DNA of 64,000 nucleotides, taken from Luteimonas sp. JM171 (GTDB lineage: Bacteria; Pseudomonadota; Gammaproteobacteria; Xanthomonadales; Xanthomonadaceae). Positions 26,484 through 37,246 of the stretch are shown here, in pieces. Position 1 is the first letter of the stretch; each line of letters opens with the position of its first letter. Location: positions 1,516,873 through 1,580,872 of the forward strand of contig NZ_CP017074.1 in the NCBI RefSeq assembly GCF_001717465.1, in the 5' to 3' direction. A program made the position numbers and the translations under genes. The notes under the pieces are model-generated. The model did no database searches and was not told the origin of the DNA. It worked only from the letters and a program-made list of their open reading frames with translations.

Positions 26484-28372
26484 TGAGCACGGCACGGAGC
26501 GACAGCCGGACCGACGTTGCGGCCTACCTGCAGCAGCACGAGACCAAGGGGTTAGTGCGTTTCATCACTTGCGGCAGCGTTGATGATGGCAAGAGCACTC
26601 TGATCGGGCGATTGCTGCACGACACCAAGCTGCTGCTGGACGACCAACTCGCTGCGCTGGAAGCGGACAGCCGGCGCCACGGAACCCAGGGCGACGGGAT
26701 CGATTTTGCATTGCTGGTCGACGGCCTTGCGGCCGAGCGCGAACAGGGCATCACCATCGACGTTGCTTACCGGTTCTTTGGTACCGAGAAACGCAAGTTC
26801 ATAGTCGCCGACTGTCCTGGCCACGAGCAGTACACCCGTAACATGGCTACCGGCGCGTCCACCGCGGACGTGGCGGTGGTGCTGGTGGACGCACGCAAGG
26901 GGCTGATGACGCAGACCCGGCGCCACAGCTACATCGTTTCGCTTCTGGGCCTCCGCCACGTGGTGCTTGCGGTGAACAAGATGGACCTGGTGGATTACGA
27001 CCAGGACGTTTTCCAGGAAATCGCCACCGGATACCGGGATCTGGCCCGCCAACTCGGCGTACCGAACGTTGTCACGATTCCGGTGTCCGCACTACGCGGC
27101 GATAACATCCTGCAGAAGTCGGAAAAGATGGGCTGGTACGACGGCCCGGCGCTGCTGGAGTACCTGGAAACCGTCGACGTTGGCCGCGACGCGCAGAATC
27201 TTGGCTGCCGTCTGCCCGTGCAGTGGGTCTGCCGACCGCATCAGAACTTCCGCGGTTTCGCTGGCACGGTACTCGGCGGCTCGCTGGCTGTGGGCGACGA
27301 GATTACGGTACTTCCGTCCGGCCAGCGCTCCCGGGTGGCGATGATCCTCGTCGGCGATCGGGAGGCGAAACGGGCGATGGAGGGGCAGGCCATCATTGTG
27401 GCCCTGGAGGACCAGATCGACGCCAGCCGGGGCGACGTGATCGTTGCCGCCCACAGCCTGCCGGAGGTGGCTGATCAGTTCGCCGCGCACCTGCTTTGGC
27501 TGGACGGGGACACGATGCTGCCCGGGCGGCCATATTTGTTGAAGATCGGCAGTTCCACGGTTGGCGCGCAGATCACCGAAATCAAGCACAAGGTCGACGT
27601 GAACTCCCAGGAAGAGCTTGCGGCCAAGCATTTGGAGCTCAATGAAGTCGCCCATGTCAACCTTTACTTGGATCGGCCGGTGGTGTTCGAGAAGTACGCC
27701 GACAGCCGCGAGATGGGCGGTTTCATCCTGATCGACCGACAGACCAACGGCACCGTCGCCGCGGGCATCCTGGACTTTGCCCTGCGCCGGGCTGGCAATA
27801 TCCACTGGCAACATATGGATGTGGACAAGGCCGCGCGCGCCAGGATCAAGCACCAGACCCCGCGCTGCGTCTGGTTCACCGGTCTGTCCGGCTCGGGCAA
27901 GTCGACCATCGCCAATCTGGTGGAGCGCAAGCTCAATGCAATGGGCCACCACACTTACCTGCTGGACGGTGACAACGTCCGACACGGGTTGAACAAGGAC
28001 CTGGGCTTCACCGATGAGGACCGGGTGGAGAACATTCGCCGCGTGTCCGAGGCCGCGCGGCTGATGGTCGACGCGGGTCTCATCGTGCTGGTGAGTTTCA
28101 TTTCCCCGTTTAGGGCCGAGCGGCAAATGGCGCGAGAGATGTTTGAGGACGGCGAGTTCATCGAGGTTTACGTCAATACTCCGCTGGAAGTGGCCGAAGA
28201 GCGTGACGTGAAGGGTCTGTACGCGAAAGCTCGTGCGGGGTTGATTAAAAACTTTACGGGTGTCGACTCGGACTATCAGCCGCCGGCGAATGCCGAATTT
28301 GTGGTTAACACGGTCGATGAACCTGCGGCGGCGGCGGCAGAGCGATTGGTTCGTCTGATCCGCGCCAATTAG
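26483..28372 (+). CDS. cysNC: bifunctional sulfate adenylyltransferase subunit 1 / adenylylsulfate kinase (copy 1)
   Basis: This 629-residue fusion has an N-terminal EF-Tu-like GTPase with G1 [10 protein letters not shown]3 DCPGHEQYT and G4 NKMDLV, followed by two beta-barrel domains. The APS kinase domain starts near residue 455 with the P-loop GLSGSGKST, then [10 protein letters not shown] and the [10 protein letters not shown] active-site block. The protein drives sulfate adenylylation with GTP and phosphorylates APS to PAPS. All key motifs are intact. No cysH reductase is nearby, so PAPS may serve sulfotransferases. Confidence 0.93.
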   Translation: MSTARSDSRTDVAAYLQQHETKGLVRFITCGSVDDGKSTLIGRLLHDTKLLLDDQLAALEADSRRHGTQGDGIDFALLVDGLAAEREQGITIDVAYRFFGTEKRKFIVADCPGHEQYTRNMATGASTADVAVVLVDARKGLMTQTRRHSYIVSLLGLRHVVLAVNKMDLVDYDQDVFQEIATGYRDLARQLGVPNVVTIPVSALRGDNILQKSEKMGWYDGPALLEYLETVDVGRDAQNLGCRLPVQWVCRPHQNFRGFAGTVLGGSLAVGDEITVLPSGQRSRVAMILVGDREAKRAMEGQAIIVALEDQIDASRGDVIVAAHSLPEVADQFAAHLLWLDGDTMLPGRPYLLKIGSSTVGAQITEIKHKVDVNSQEELAAKHLELNEVAHVNLYLDRPVVFEKYADSREMGGFILIDRQTNGTVAAGILDFALRRAGNIHWQHMDVDKAARARIKHQTPRCVWFTGLSGSGKSTIANLVERKLNAMGHHTYLLDGDNVRHGLNKDLGFTDEDRVENIRRVSEAARLMVDAGLIVLVSFISPFRAERQMAREMFEDGEFIEVYVNTPLEVAEERDVKGLYAKARAGLIKNFTGVDSDYQPPANAEFVVNTVDEPAAAAAERLVRLIRAN

Positions 28373-28434
28373 GTAGGCTAAGAGCAAGTTGATCTTGATG
28401 GGCTCATCCCCCAGCGCCACTTGATGCGTTGACA

Positions 28435-29787
28435 ATGGCCTTGCGCCTGCTGCTGATCGCCTACGAATTCCCGCCCAGCCCGTCCCCGCAGTCCCTGCGC
28501 TGGGCGTTCCTGGTGCGCGAACTGCTGGCCATGGGCGTGGAAGTGCATGTGCTCACGGCTGAACCGTGGTGGCCGGCGGGCAATGCGCAGCCGCCTGCGG
28601 GCGCCGTGGTTCACCGGGCCTGGCCGGGCGGGGTGGCAGGAATTGTCGCGCTGGCCAGGCGTTGGCGACGGCTCCGGGGCCGGCCCGGGCTGGATGCGGG
28701 GAAAACAACGCCGGAGGCGGAAGCCGGTGAGGCCGAAGGGCCGAAAGCCGGAGGGCCTCCGGCCCCGAAGCCGCCTGAAACGCTGAACTGGAAGGGTCGT
28801 GCGCTCAAAGGTATGAACGCGTTCATCAGCCGCGTCACCTTCCCCGACGAGCGGGGCCGGTGGGAGCCGTACGCACGCAGGCGGCTTGTGAAGCTGCTGG
28901 ATACGCTACAGCCGGACGTGGTTGTCAGCTCGCACGAGCCGGCCACAACCCTGCGGCTTGGCCGGATCGCGAAGCAGCGGGGGTTCCCGTGGGTGGCGGA
29001 CCTCGGCGATCCGGTGCTGTCGTTCTATACGCCCGCGCGATGGCGGAAGGCATCGGAACGGCTTGAGCGCTGGACCTGCCGCAATGCGGATGCCGTCACG
29101 GTCACCACCGAGGCCGCCCGGCGGATGCTGGCGGAGCGCCATGGCGTGCCCCTGTCCCGCCTATCGGTGCTGACGCAGGGCTTTGACCCGCCTGCTGCAC
29201 CGGTGCCGGATCCGGGAATCGAACTTGATCCTGCGCGCCTGGAGCTGCTCTACACCGGCAGTTTCTACCAGTTCCGCGAGCCGCGGGCGCTGGTGGACGC
29301 GGTGCTCGCCACCCCCGGCGCGCGCCTGAATATCGCCACCAGCCGTGCCCCGGAGTGGCTGGTTCCGCTGCTGGACGAGCATCCCGGCCAGTTGCGGCTG
29401 CTTGGTTTCGTGCCGCACGCCCAAGCGGTGACGCTGCAGCGTTCGGCCGATGTGCTGGTCAACATCGCCAACGAGGATCCGGTGCACGTGCCCGGCAAGG
29501 TGTACGAGTACCTGGGTGCCGGGCGGCCAATCCTGCACGTCGGGGATCATGACGATGACGTCGCGGCGCAGCTGATGCGAACCCACAGGCGGGGAATGGT
29601 GTGCGGAAATGGCGCAGACGCCATTGCCTCGGCGCTCGCCAGCCTCGTGACGATCAAGCAGGGCGGCGCATGGGAGCACAATTTCCAGCTGGACCCGGCC
29701 GGGGTGGAGGAATACCAGTGGCGGTCGATTGCCCGTCGGCTGCACGCCATCCTTACCGGGCTCCTCAAGACGCCGGCCGCGTCTTGA
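28435..29787 (+). CDS. GT4-family glycosyltransferase
   Basis: This is a protein of about 450 residues with a GT-B layout. The N-terminal YEFPPSPSPQSLRW block is typical of GT4 enzymes of polysaccharide loci. A low-complexity linker rich in Ala, Gly and Pro sits near residues 85-120. The C-terminal domain has LELLYTGSFYQFREP and the donor-binding Glu region VHVPGKVYEYLGAGRP. The ATG at 28435 is preferred over a TTG six bases upstream. It may belong to the surface glycan pathway, but it is outside the metB-etf interval. Confidence 0.78.
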   Translation: MALRLLLIAYEFPPSPSPQSLRWAFLVRELLAMGVEVHVLTAEPWWPAGNAQPPAGAVVHRAWPGGVAGIVALARRWRRLRGRPGLDAGKTTPEAEAGEAEGPKAGGPPAPKPPETLNWKGRALKGMNAFISRVTFPDERGRWEPYARRRLVKLLDTLQPDVVVSSHEPATTLRLGRIAKQRGFPWVADLGDPVLSFYTPARWRKASERLERWTCRNADAVTVTTEAARRMLAERHGVPLSRLSVLTQGFDPPAAPVPDPGIELDPARLELLYTGSFYQFREPRALVDAVLATPGARLNIATSRAPEWLVPLLDEHPGQLRLLGFVPHAQAVTLQRSADVLVNIANEDPVHVPGKVYEYLGAGRPILHVGDHDDDVAAQLMRTHRRGMVCGNGADAIASALASLVTIKQGGAWEHNFQLDPAGVEEYQWRSIARRLHAILTGLLKTPAAS

Positions 29788-29907
29788 CTCGCTAATCGGC
29801 GGGAGGCCAACGGCAGCCCTTCGTTTGCGGCATTGCCCCTTCGTCCGATGGGCCGGCCCGGCAGGCACGTTACACTTCGGGCCAGGCAATTCTTCGAGGA
29901 CTGCACC

Positions 29908-30666
29908 ATGGTTGAGGCGACAGCCGCGGCCGGCGACCCTGCCGCCGCGAAGGGCAATCCCAGGGACAAGGTGTTCCCGTCGGCCCAGGCGGCCCTGGAA
30001 GGCATCGTGGCCGATGGCCAGACCTTGGCGGTAGGCGGGTTCGGCCTGTGCGGCATCCCCGAGGCGCTGATCGCCGCGCTGCGCGACTCCGGCGTCAAGG
30101 ACCTTACTGCCATCTCCAACAATGCCGGCGTGGACGGCTTCGGCCTGGGTCAGCTGCTGGAGACCCGCCAGATCAAGAAGATGATTTCCTCCTACGTGGG
30201 CGAGAACAAGGAGTTCGAGCGCCAGTTCCTCGGCGGCGAGCTGGAGCTGGAGTTCAACCCGCAGGGCACCCTGGCCGAGCGCCTGCGCGCAGGCGGCGCG
30301 GGCATCCCCGCCTTCTTCACCGCCACCGGCTACGGCACGGTGGTGGCCGAGGGCAAGGAGACCCGCGAGTTCGACGGCAAGCATTACGTGATGGAAACTG
30401 CGCTGACGGCGGACGTCTCGCTGGTGAAGGCCTGGAGGGCGGATCGTTCGGGCAACCTGGTGTTCCGCAAGACCGCGCGCAACTTCAACCCGGCCTGCGC
30501 CATGGCCGGGAAGATCTGCGTGGCCGAGGTGGAAGAGATCGTGGAGATCGGGGACATCGATCCGGACGCCGTGCACTTGCCCGGCATCTTCGTCGATCGC
30601 ATCGTCCACAACCCGGATCCGGAGAAGCGGATCGAGCAGCGCACCGTTCGCGAAGGAGGCAAGTGA
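29908..30666 (+). CDS. scoA: 3-oxoacid CoA-transferase, subunit A
   Basis: This 252-residue subunit of a class I CoA-transferase likely acts as succinyl-CoA:3-ketoacid CoA-transferase in ketone-body and branched-chain catabolism. The glycine-rich [14 protein letters not shown] block is near residue 40, and [19 protein letters not shown] and [12 protein letters not shown] follow. The ATG at 29908 fits the family; the frame is open further upstream without similarity. The stop overlaps the scoB ATG. Confidence 0.9.
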   Translation: MVEATAAAGDPAAAKGNPRDKVFPSAQAALEGIVADGQTLAVGGFGLCGIPEALIAALRDSGVKDLTAISNNAGVDGFGLGQLLETRQIKKMISSYVGENKEFERQFLGGELELEFNPQGTLAERLRAGGAGIPAFFTATGYGTVVAEGKETREFDGKHYVMETALTADVSLVKAWRADRSGNLVFRKTARNFNPACAMAGKICVAEVEEIVEIGDIDPDAVHLPGIFVDRIVHNPDPEKRIEQRTVREGGK

Positions 30667-31292
30667 TGGCCTGGAACCGTGACCAGATGGCGCAGCGCGC
30701 CGCCCAGGAACTGAGCGACGGCATGTACGTCAACCTCGGCATCGGCCTGCCGACGATGGTCGCCAACCACATTCCCGAGGGCGTGGACGTGTGGCTGCAG
30801 TCGGAAAACGGCCTGCTGGGCATCGGCCCGTTCCCCACCGAGGACGAGGTGGACGCGGACCTGATCAACGCCGGCAAGCAGACCGTCACCGCGCGCAAGG
30901 GTGCGAGCTATTTCGGCAGCCACGACTCCTTCGCCATGATCCGCGGCGGACACATTGACCTTGCGATCCTCGGCGCCATGCAGGTCACCCACAAGGGCGA
31001 CCTGGCCAACTGGATGGTGCCGGGCAAGATGGTGAAGGGCATGGGCGGCGCCATGGACCTGGTGGCCGGCGTCAAGCGCGTGGTGGTGCTGATGGAGCAC
31101 GTGACCCGCGACGGCAGCCACAAGATCCTGCCCGAGTGCACCCTGCCGCTGACGGGGGTGGGCGTGGTGAGCCGGGTCATCACCGACCTGGCGGTGATGG
31201 ACGTGACGGATGACGGGCTGAAGCTGGTGGAGCTGGCGCCCGGGGTCTCGGAAGACGAGCTTCGCGAAAAGACCGGTGTGCCCCTGCTGTAA
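30666..31292 (+). CDS. scoB: 3-oxoacid CoA-transferase, subunit B
   Basis: This 208-residue subunit carries the catalytic glutamate in the [10 protein letters not shown] motif near residue 46. [21 protein letters not shown] follows later. It overlaps scoA by one base and forms the heterodimeric enzyme. A short palindrome CTGTA-AAA-TACAG follows at 31288-31300, too short to call a terminator. Confidence 0.92.
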   Translation: MAWNRDQMAQRAAQELSDGMYVNLGIGLPTMVANHIPEGVDVWLQSENGLLGIGPFPTEDEVDADLINAGKQTVTARKGASYFGSHDSFAMIRGGHIDLAILGAMQVTHKGDLANWMVPGKMVKGMGGAMDLVAGVKRVVVLMEHVTRDGSHKILPECTLPLTGVGVVSRVITDLAVMDVTDDGLKLVELAPGVSEDELREKTGVPLL

Positions 31293-31378
31293 AATACAGC
31301 CTGGGGGACCTCAGGAGACGAGGTCGAAAGTCGAAAGCCGGAACCACCGCGCCGTCGGTGGTCCGGGGCGGTTGCCGG

Positions 31379-33826
31379 GTGGTCAGGCTGAAGGATTCAA
31401 AGCGGCTGTATTTCCCTCACATCGAGGGGCTGCGCGCAGTCGCCGCGCTTTTGGTGGCGGTCTATCACATCTACCTCGGCCGGGTGTCCGGCGGCGTGGA
31501 TGTGTTCTTCGTGGTCTCCGGTTTCCTGATCACGCTGAGCCTGCTGCACAAGATTGATGATGCCGGGCGCCTGCAATGGAAGGACTTCCTCTCCGGCCTG
31601 GCGATGCGCTTGTTGCCCGCCGCGGGTCTGGTCCTGATTCTTGTCGTTGTCCTGACCTTCCTGTTCCTGCCGGAGGCACGGTACTTCGAGACCTTCAGGG
31701 AGGTGCTGGCCTCATTCCTGTACGTTGAGAACTGGCAGCTGGCTATCCAGGCAGTCGACTACCTGGAGCGGGAGAACGCGCAGAGTCCGGTGCAGCACTT
31801 CTGGGCAATGAGCGTCCAGGGCCAGTTCTACGTCATCGCCGTCTGCGTGTTCATCGCTGCGCTGCAGATCGCCCGATGGGCTTCCCGCGGACTGGTACCG
31901 GCGCTGGCCGCCACCTATGCCGCGATCGTTGTCGTCTCACTGGCGTATTCGATCTACCAGACCCATTTCGGCAACCAGGTCTGGGCGTACTACGACACGT
32001 TCGCCAGGGTCTGGGAGTTTTGTCTGGGCGGCGTGTTCGGGCTTGCCGTGCATCATCGTCGCAACCTCGCCCTGCCGGCGGTGCTCGGCTGGATCGGGCT
32101 GGTGGTCGTCATGCTGGTGGGGATGATCTTCCAGGTCGGATCCGTATTCCCCGGAGCGGCGGCCCTGGTGCCCACGCTGGCGGCGGTCCTCGTCCTGTTC
32201 GGCGGCCGGTCGGACGCGTGGTGGTCCGTGGGACGGGTGCTGGGATCGCCCGCTTTCCTCTCGCTTGGAGCGGTGTCCTACGGCATTTACCTGCTGCATT
32301 GGCCGCTGCTCGTGGTCTATCGCGAGTGGGCGCAGGTGACGACGGTGGGGCTCATTCCGGGGCTGGTGATCATCCTGGTGTCCGTTGCAGGTGCGTATGC
32401 AATGCGGCGCTGGGTCGAATTGCCGTTCCTGGAAATGAGGAAGAAGGGGCTTGGGATGCGACGCAAGGCGATCGCTGCCCTCGCAACGCCGCTCCTGCTG
32501 GGATTCATTGGCGTGTTCGCCTGGCAGGCCCTGCCCACGGAGGAGGTTCCGATTGAAGTCGCGGATTTCCCGGGCGCGCGTGCACTCGACGGCTCGGCAA
32601 GTTGGAGGGTCGATCGGGAACCCGGCGATTTCATTCCGGACCTGCGAACCGCCAGGCGCGATGTCCCACGGCCGTCGCGGGAGGGTTGTCACGCACGGCT
32701 CAACACGGACGAAGCCGTGTGGTGTGCCTATGGCGAAACCGATGTCCCGGAGCGGACCGTCGCGATCGTCGGGGGGTCGCATTCCGCGCAGTGGTTCCCG
32801 GCGCTGGAGAACATCGCCCACCGGCACGGTTGGCGCATCCTCCACTCGACGTGGAGCATGTGCCGCTTCGAAGTTCCCAGTCGCCTCTCCAATACCAACG
32901 GGGGACAGCGCTGCGACACCCTAATGGATGCGGCGATGCGGTTCCTGACCGAAGAAGCCAGGCCGGATCTGGTGTTCACCACCGCCAACGCGGCCGCCGA
33001 AACCCGGCCGCCCGACCGGTTCATCACGCCCTGGGAGGCCTTGGCGGAAACCGGGATCCGGGTCGCTGCGATCCGCGACAACCCATGGATGCGTGAGCGT
33101 GTTCCCGAGTGCCTGAGCCGGTCGCCTGCCGACTTGACCGAATGCGGTGCCCCGCGGGAAGAAGTGTTGGCTGGGGAATTCGACGCGTCGCGTGCGCCAT
33201 CCAACGTGCGTCTGATCGATCTGTCGAATTATCTTTGCAACGAGGAAATGTGTCCTCCCATCATCGGCGGGACGCTGGTTTACAGCGACCGTCATCATTT
33301 GACCAGCGCGTACGTCCTGTCGCTGGAAGAGCAGTTGGAATCACGCCTGCTGGCCATCATGGAGGAGCAGGAGCCGCGCGAGCAGCGCAGGATCGCGGGG
33401 CTGCGCACGCCGTCCGCGGACGATCGACGGGGTCGTCCACGCATCGACAATGAGGTCCAGCGGGAAATCGAGAGGCTCTGGGCGGCGGAGTTCCCGCCTT
33501 CGGGATCTTCCATCGAGCAGCGTATCCCGGCAGTGCTTGAATGTGGGCCGGCCGGAAGTGCGCCGCCCTTTACGCGAAAGATGGAAATACAGGTTGCGGG
33601 CGACCAGCTGATTGCCGTCAGCGGGGATTGGGAACAGCGAAGGTCGAATTTCGATGCCTGGAGAGGATGGGTGGACGGTTCTGAAATCCGCTTCAGGGGG
33701 CACTATCAGACGGGCGATTATCCGGTGCGCACCGTGAGCCTCCAGGGCTCCTATGAAGAAGGAGAGCTGGAAGTCCACGGAACCCGCGGCCCCCGGGATT
33801 GCACCTTGCGCGCGTCTACCGTTTGA
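31379..33826 (+). CDS. OafA-type acyltransferase with C-terminal SGNH domain
   Basis: This is a protein of about 815 residues. The first 370 residues are an acyltransferase-3 membrane domain with the diagnostic HIEGLRAVAALLV block, the FFVVSGFLIT motif and roughly ten hydrophobic segments. The C-terminal half has a SGNH-like block, VAIVGGSHSAQW, and a late YSDRHHLT that would provide the catalytic His. Such fused proteins O-acetylate surface polysaccharides in the periplasm. The start is uncertain: GTG codons at 31358 and 31379 are both possible and no ATG fits. A tail of about 150 residues after the SGNH part is unrecognised. Its stop overlaps the convergent rfbD end by 11 bases. Confidence 0.8.
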   Translation: MVRLKDSKRLYFPHIEGLRAVAALLVAVYHIYLGRVSGGVDVFFVVSGFLITLSLLHKIDDAGRLQWKDFLSGLAMRLLPAAGLVLILVVVLTFLFLPEARYFETFREVLASFLYVENWQLAIQAVDYLERENAQSPVQHFWAMSVQGQFYVIAVCVFIAALQIARWASRGLVPALAATYAAIVVVSLAYSIYQTHFGNQVWAYYDTFARVWEFCLGGVFGLAVHHRRNLALPAVLGWIGLVVVMLVGMIFQVGSVFPGAAALVPTLAAVLVLFGGRSDAWWSVGRVLGSPAFLSLGAVSYGIYLLHWPLLVVYREWAQVTTVGLIPGLVIILVSVAGAYAMRRWVELPFLEMRKKGLGMRRKAIAALATPLLLGFIGVFAWQALPTEEVPIEVADFPGARALDGSASWRVDREPGDFIPDLRTARRDVPRPSREGCHARLNTDEAVWCAYGETDVPERTVAIVGGSHSAQWFPALENIAHRHGWRILHSTWSMCRFEVPSRLSNTNGGQRCDTLMDAAMRFLTEEARPDLVFTTANAAAETRPPDRFITPWEALAETGIRVAAIRDNPWMRERVPECLSRSPADLTECGAPREEVLAGEFDASRAPSNVRLIDLSNYLCNEEMCPPIIGGTLVYSDRHHLTSAYVLSLEEQLESRLLAIMEEQEPREQRRIAGLRTPSADDRRGRPRIDNEVQREIERLWAAEFPPSGSSIEQRIPAVLECGPAGSAPPFTRKMEIQVAGDQLIAVSGDWEQRRSNFDAWRGWVDGSEIRFRGHYQTGDYPVRTVSLQGSYEEGELEVHGTRGPRDCTLRASTV

Positions 33827-34742
33827 GGTCCGCCAGGACCTGCGCCAGGCCTTCGTGCCAGTGTGGCAGCCCAATGCCGAAATCCCGCTGCAATCGTGAC
33901 GCATCGAGCAGTGATCGGGCCGGGCGACGTGCCGGGGTCGGGTATTCCGAGCTCGCGACGGGAAGGACCTTGGGGCGCCGGGACACCAGGCCCTCTGCGA
34001 CGGCGAGGTTGAAGATCGCATCTGCGAAGCCGTGCCAGGATGTTTCACCGGCTGGCGCGAGGTGCCAGATGCCGCTCGGGGGGGCTGCCTGGTGCTCACC
34101 GATGGATGGTGCAGCGATAACGATCGCCTTCGCCGTGGCCTCCGCAATCCAGTGCGCCGGCGTTGGCGCGCCGATCTGGTCGTCCACTACCCGCAGCTCG
34201 TCGCGCTCTTCGGCCAGGCGCAGCATGGTGCGCAGGAAGTTGCGGCCGCGCGCCGAGTACACCCAGGAGACGCGGAACAGCAGGTGCTGGCAATCGCTGG
34301 CGCGGATGGCCTCTTCGCCGGCCAGCTTGCTGGCGCCGTAGACGTTGAGCGGCCCGGTGGGATCTTCCTCGCGGCGGGGGCGCGGGTCGTTTCCTGGAAA
34401 GACGTAGTCGGTGGAATAGTGGACCATCAGCGCGCCGCGCTTCGCACAGGCGGCGGCCATGGCCTCCACGGCTTCGGCATTGGCGCGGAATGCGGCATCG
34501 GGCTCCGATTCGGCCCGGTCCACGGCGGTATAGGCCGCGGCGTTGACCACCAGGTCCGGTGTCAGCTGATCGACGAGGCGGGTGAGGCTGTCCGGCTGAT
34601 CCAGGTCGGCGATCTGGCAGGCCGAGCCGTCCTCGGCCAACTTCCCGTCCCGGGTCGCGCACACCACTTCACCCAGGGGCGCCAGGCTGGCCCGCAGCGC
34701 GTGGCCTACCTGGCCGTTGGCGCCGGTCAGCAGGATCCGCAT
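33816..34742 (-). CDS. rfbD: dTDP-4-dehydrorhamnose reductase
   Basis: This 308-residue SDR enzyme catalyses the last step of dTDP-L-rhamnose synthesis. The NADPH motif GANGQVG is at residues 7-13, STDYVFPG near 104, and the YGASKLAGE motif carries the catalytic Tyr and Lys. It is last in the rfbBACD run and its ATG shares a base with the rfbC stop. Confidence 0.92.
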   Translation of the reverse strand: MRILLTGANGQVGHALRASLAPLGEVVCATRDGKLAEDGSACQIADLDQPDSLTRLVDQLTPDLVVNAAAYTAVDRAESEPDAAFRANAEAVEAMAAACAKRGALMVHYSTDYVFPGNDPRPRREEDPTGPLNVYGASKLAGEEAIRASDCQHLLFRVSWVYSARGRNFLRTMLRLAEERDELRVVDDQIGAPTPAHWIAEATAKAIVIAAPSIGEHQAAPPSGIWHLAPAGETSWHGFADAIFNLAVAEGLVSRRPKVLPVASSEYPTPARRPARSLLDASRLQRDFGIGLPHWHEGLAQVLADLKR

Positions 34743-35302
34743 CAGGGGGCCTCGAATTCCGGCAGGCGCGCGGCGTCCACTTCGCCCAGCCTGGGCGCCG
34801 CGGTGTCCTTGGCCGACAGCTGCGGCCGGGCCACCGGCCAGTCGATCGCCAGGTCCGGGTCATCCCAGCACAGCGCGGCGTCCGCTTCGGCGTCGTACGC
34901 CGCCGTGCACAGGTAGGACACCAGCGTGGTTTCCGACAGCGCAACAAAACCATGCGCGAATCCCGGCGGAACCCAGAGCTGGCGCCGGTTCTCCGCCGAC
35001 AGGATCGCAGCGGTCCACTGCCCGTAGCGCGGCGAGCCGAGGCGGATGTCCACGGCCACGTCGTACACCTCGCCTTCCAGCACGCTCACCAGCTTGCCCT
35101 GGGGGTCGGGCCACTGGTAGTGGAGGCCGCGCAGCACGCCCTTGGCGGAGCGCGAGAGGTTGGACTGCAAGAAATCCGGCCCGATGCCGTGCCCCGCGTA
35201 GCGGTCCCGGTTCCACGATTCCATGAACCAGCCGCGGGAATCGCCGAACTGCCGCGGTTCGATGACCAGGCAGCCGGGCAGGTCGGTCTCGATGATCCTC
35301 AT
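34742..35302 (-). CDS. rfbC: dTDP-4-dehydrorhamnose 3,5-epimerase
   Basis: This 186-residue cupin-fold epimerase has the family pattern [20 protein letters not shown] with its catalytic His, and [10 protein letters not shown]. The start overlaps the rfbA stop as ATGA. The downstream gene rfbD is coupled by one base. Confidence 0.93.
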   Translation of the reverse strand: MRIIETDLPGCLVIEPRQFGDSRGWFMESWNRDRYAGHGIGPDFLQSNLSRSAKGVLRGLHYQWPDPQGKLVSVLEGEVYDVAVDIRLGSPRYGQWTAAILSAENRRQLWVPPGFAHGFVALSETTLVSYLCTAAYDAEADAALCWDDPDLAIDWPVARPQLSAKDTAAPRLGEVDAARLPEFEAP

Positions 35303-36186
35303 GCCGCCGGCCCGCTGCGGGAGGGCAGGGACTCCAGGTACGCGCCATAGCCGTTCTTCGCCAAGGGCGCGGCCAAGCGCAGCAGCTGCTCGTCGTCGAT
35401 CCAGCCCGCCTTCCACGCGATCTCCTCCGGGCAGCACACCTGCAGGCCCTGCCGGGTCTGGATGGTCTCGATGAAGGCGGCCGCCTGCAGCAGTGACTCA
35501 TGGGTGCCGGTATCCAGCCAGGCGGTGCCGCGGCTCAGGGTTTCCATGTGCAGTGCGTTGTCGGCCAGGTACAGCCGGTTGAGGTCGGTGATTTCAAGCT
35601 CCCCGCGCGCCGAAGGTCGCAAAGTTGCAGCGCGATCGGCGACGGTGCCGTCGTAGAAGTACAGCCCGGTGATGGCGAAGTTGGAGCGCGGGTTTTCCGG
35701 CTTCTCTTCGATATCGACCAGCCGGCCGTCGGCACCGAACACCGGCACGCCATAGCGCTGCGGGTCGCTGACGTGGTAGCCGAACACGGTGGCGCCCTCG
35801 CGCCGCGCACCGGCGTTTTTGAGCGCGCCGCTCAGGCCATGTCCGTAGAAAATGTTGTCGCCGAGCACCAGGCAGTTCGGCTGCCCGTTGATGAAATCCC
35901 GGCCGATGGTGAACGCCTGCGCCAGGCCATCCGGGCTGGGCTGCACGGCGTACTGGATGTCCAGCCCCCACTGGGAACCATCCCCCAGCAGCTGCTGGAA
36001 CAGCGGCTGCTCGTGCGGGGTGTTGATCACCAGGATCTCGCGGATCCCGGCCAGCATCAGCACGCCCAGCGGGTAGTAGATCATCGGCTTGTCGTACACC
36101 GGCAGCAGCTGCTTGCTGACCGCGCGGGTGATCGGATACAGCCGGGTGCCGGAGCCGCCGGCGAGGATGATGCCCTTGCGTGCCAT
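35299..36186 (-). CDS. rfbA: glucose-1-phosphate thymidylyltransferase
   Basis: This 295-residue nucleotidyltransferase makes dTDP-glucose. It opens with [16 protein letters not shown], and the block [17 protein letters not shown] follows. The ATG at 36186 gives the standard N-terminus; the frame is open upstream within rfbB without similarity. It starts one base after the rfbB stop. Confidence 0.94.
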   Translation of the reverse strand: MARKGIILAGGSGTRLYPITRAVSKQLLPVYDKPMIYYPLGVLMLAGIREILVINTPHEQPLFQQLLGDGSQWGLDIQYAVQPSPDGLAQAFTIGRDFINGQPNCLVLGDNIFYGHGLSGALKNAGARREGATVFGYHVSDPQRYGVPVFGADGRLVDIEEKPENPRSNFAITGLYFYDGTVADRAATLRPSARGELEITDLNRLYLADNALHMETLSRGTAWLDTGTHESLLQAAAFIETIQTRQGLQVCCPEEIAWKAGWIDDEQLLRLAAPLAKNGYGAYLESLPSRSGPAA

Positions 36187-36187
36187 C

Positions 36188-37246
36188 TCAGGCCTCCTGT
36201 CCAAGACGCTGCAGGCGGTATCCACCGTCGAGGATCCGCTGGGTCCAGGCGCTGTTGGCAAGGTACCAGTCCACGGTCATGGCGATGCCTTCCTCGAAAC
36301 CGGTCGAAGGGGTCCAGCCCAGTTCCCGGCGGATCTTGCCGGCGTCGATGGCGTAGCGGTGGTCGTGGCCGGGCCGGTCGCGCACGAATTCGATCTGCTT
36401 GGCGCGCGGCTGGCCGTCGGCGCGCGGGCGGCGCTCGTCCAGCAGCCGGCAGATGGTCTGGACCACCTCGATGTTCCGGCGCTCGGCGTTGCCGCCGATG
36501 TTGTACACCTCGCCCACGCGCCCGGCTTCGAGCACGCGCCGGATGGCCGTGCAGTGGTCCTTGACGTAGAGCCAGTCGCGCACGTTGCGGCCGTCGCCAT
36601 ACACCGGCAGCGGCTCGCCGGCCACGCCCCTGGCGATCACCAGCGGGATCAGCTTCTCGGGGAACTGGTACGGCCCATAGTTGTTGGAGCAGTTGGTGGT
36701 GAGCGCCGGCAGCCCCCAGGTGTGGTGGAACGCGCGCACCAGGTGGTCGGAGGCGGCCTTGGAGGCGGAGTAGGGCGAGTTGGGAGCGTAGGGCGTGGTC
36801 TCGGTGAACAGGCCCTCGTCGCCGAGCGAGCCGTAGACTTCGTCGGTGGAGACATGCAGGAAGCGAAAGGCGTCCCTGCGGCCTTCCGGCAGCGAGCGCC
36901 AGTATTCGCGCGCGCACTCCAGCAGTGCGAGCGTGCCGACGACGTTGGTCTGGATGAAGGCGGCCGGGCCATCGATCGAGCGGTCGACGTGGCTTTCGGC
37001 GGCGAAGTTGACGATGGCCGCGGGGCGGTGGTCGCGCAGCAGCTGCGCAACCAGCTCGTGATCGCCGATATCGCCCCGCACGAAGACGTGATTCGGGTGC
37101 CCGTCCAAAGCGTTGAGGTTGTCCAGGTTGCCTGCGTAGGTCAGCAGGTCCAGATTCACCACCCGCACCCCGGCCGCCACCGCATCGAGCACGAAGTTCG
37201 CGCCGATGAAGCCGGCGCCGCCGGTGACGAGCCAGGTTGTGGTCAC
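36188..37246 (-). CDS. rfbB: dTDP-glucose 4,6-dehydratase
   Basis: This 352-residue extended SDR enzyme has the NAD motif [11 protein letters not shown] at the N-terminus, the HVSTDEVYG block with catalytic Asp-Glu, and [10 protein letters not shown] with the Tyr-x3-Lys pair. It starts with GTG, whose bases overlap the ETF-QO stop (GTGA). The rhamnose operon is therefore tied to the upstream ETF-QO gene. Confidence 0.93.
   Translation of the reverse strand: MTTTWLVTGGAGFIGANFVLDAVAAGVRVVNLDLLTYAGNLDNLNALDGHPNHVFVRGDIGDHELVAQLLRDHRPAAIVNFAAESHVDRSIDGPAAFIQTNVVGTLALLECAREYWRSLPEGRRDAFRFLHVSTDEVYGSLGDEGLFTETTPYAPNSPYSASKAASDHLVRAFHHTWGLPALTTNCSNNYGPYQFPEKLIPLVIARGVAGEPLPVYGDGRNVRDWLYVKDHCTAIRRVLEAGRVGEVYNIGGNAERRNIEVVQTICRLLDERRPRADGQPRAKQIEFVRDRPGHDHRYAIDAGKIRRELGWTPSTGFEEGIAMTVDWYLANSAWTQRILDGGYRLQRLGQEA

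Noticed and set aside
31288..31300. terminator after scoB
   Set aside because: The palindrome CTGTA-AAA-TACAG has only five AT-rich pairs and no T-run.
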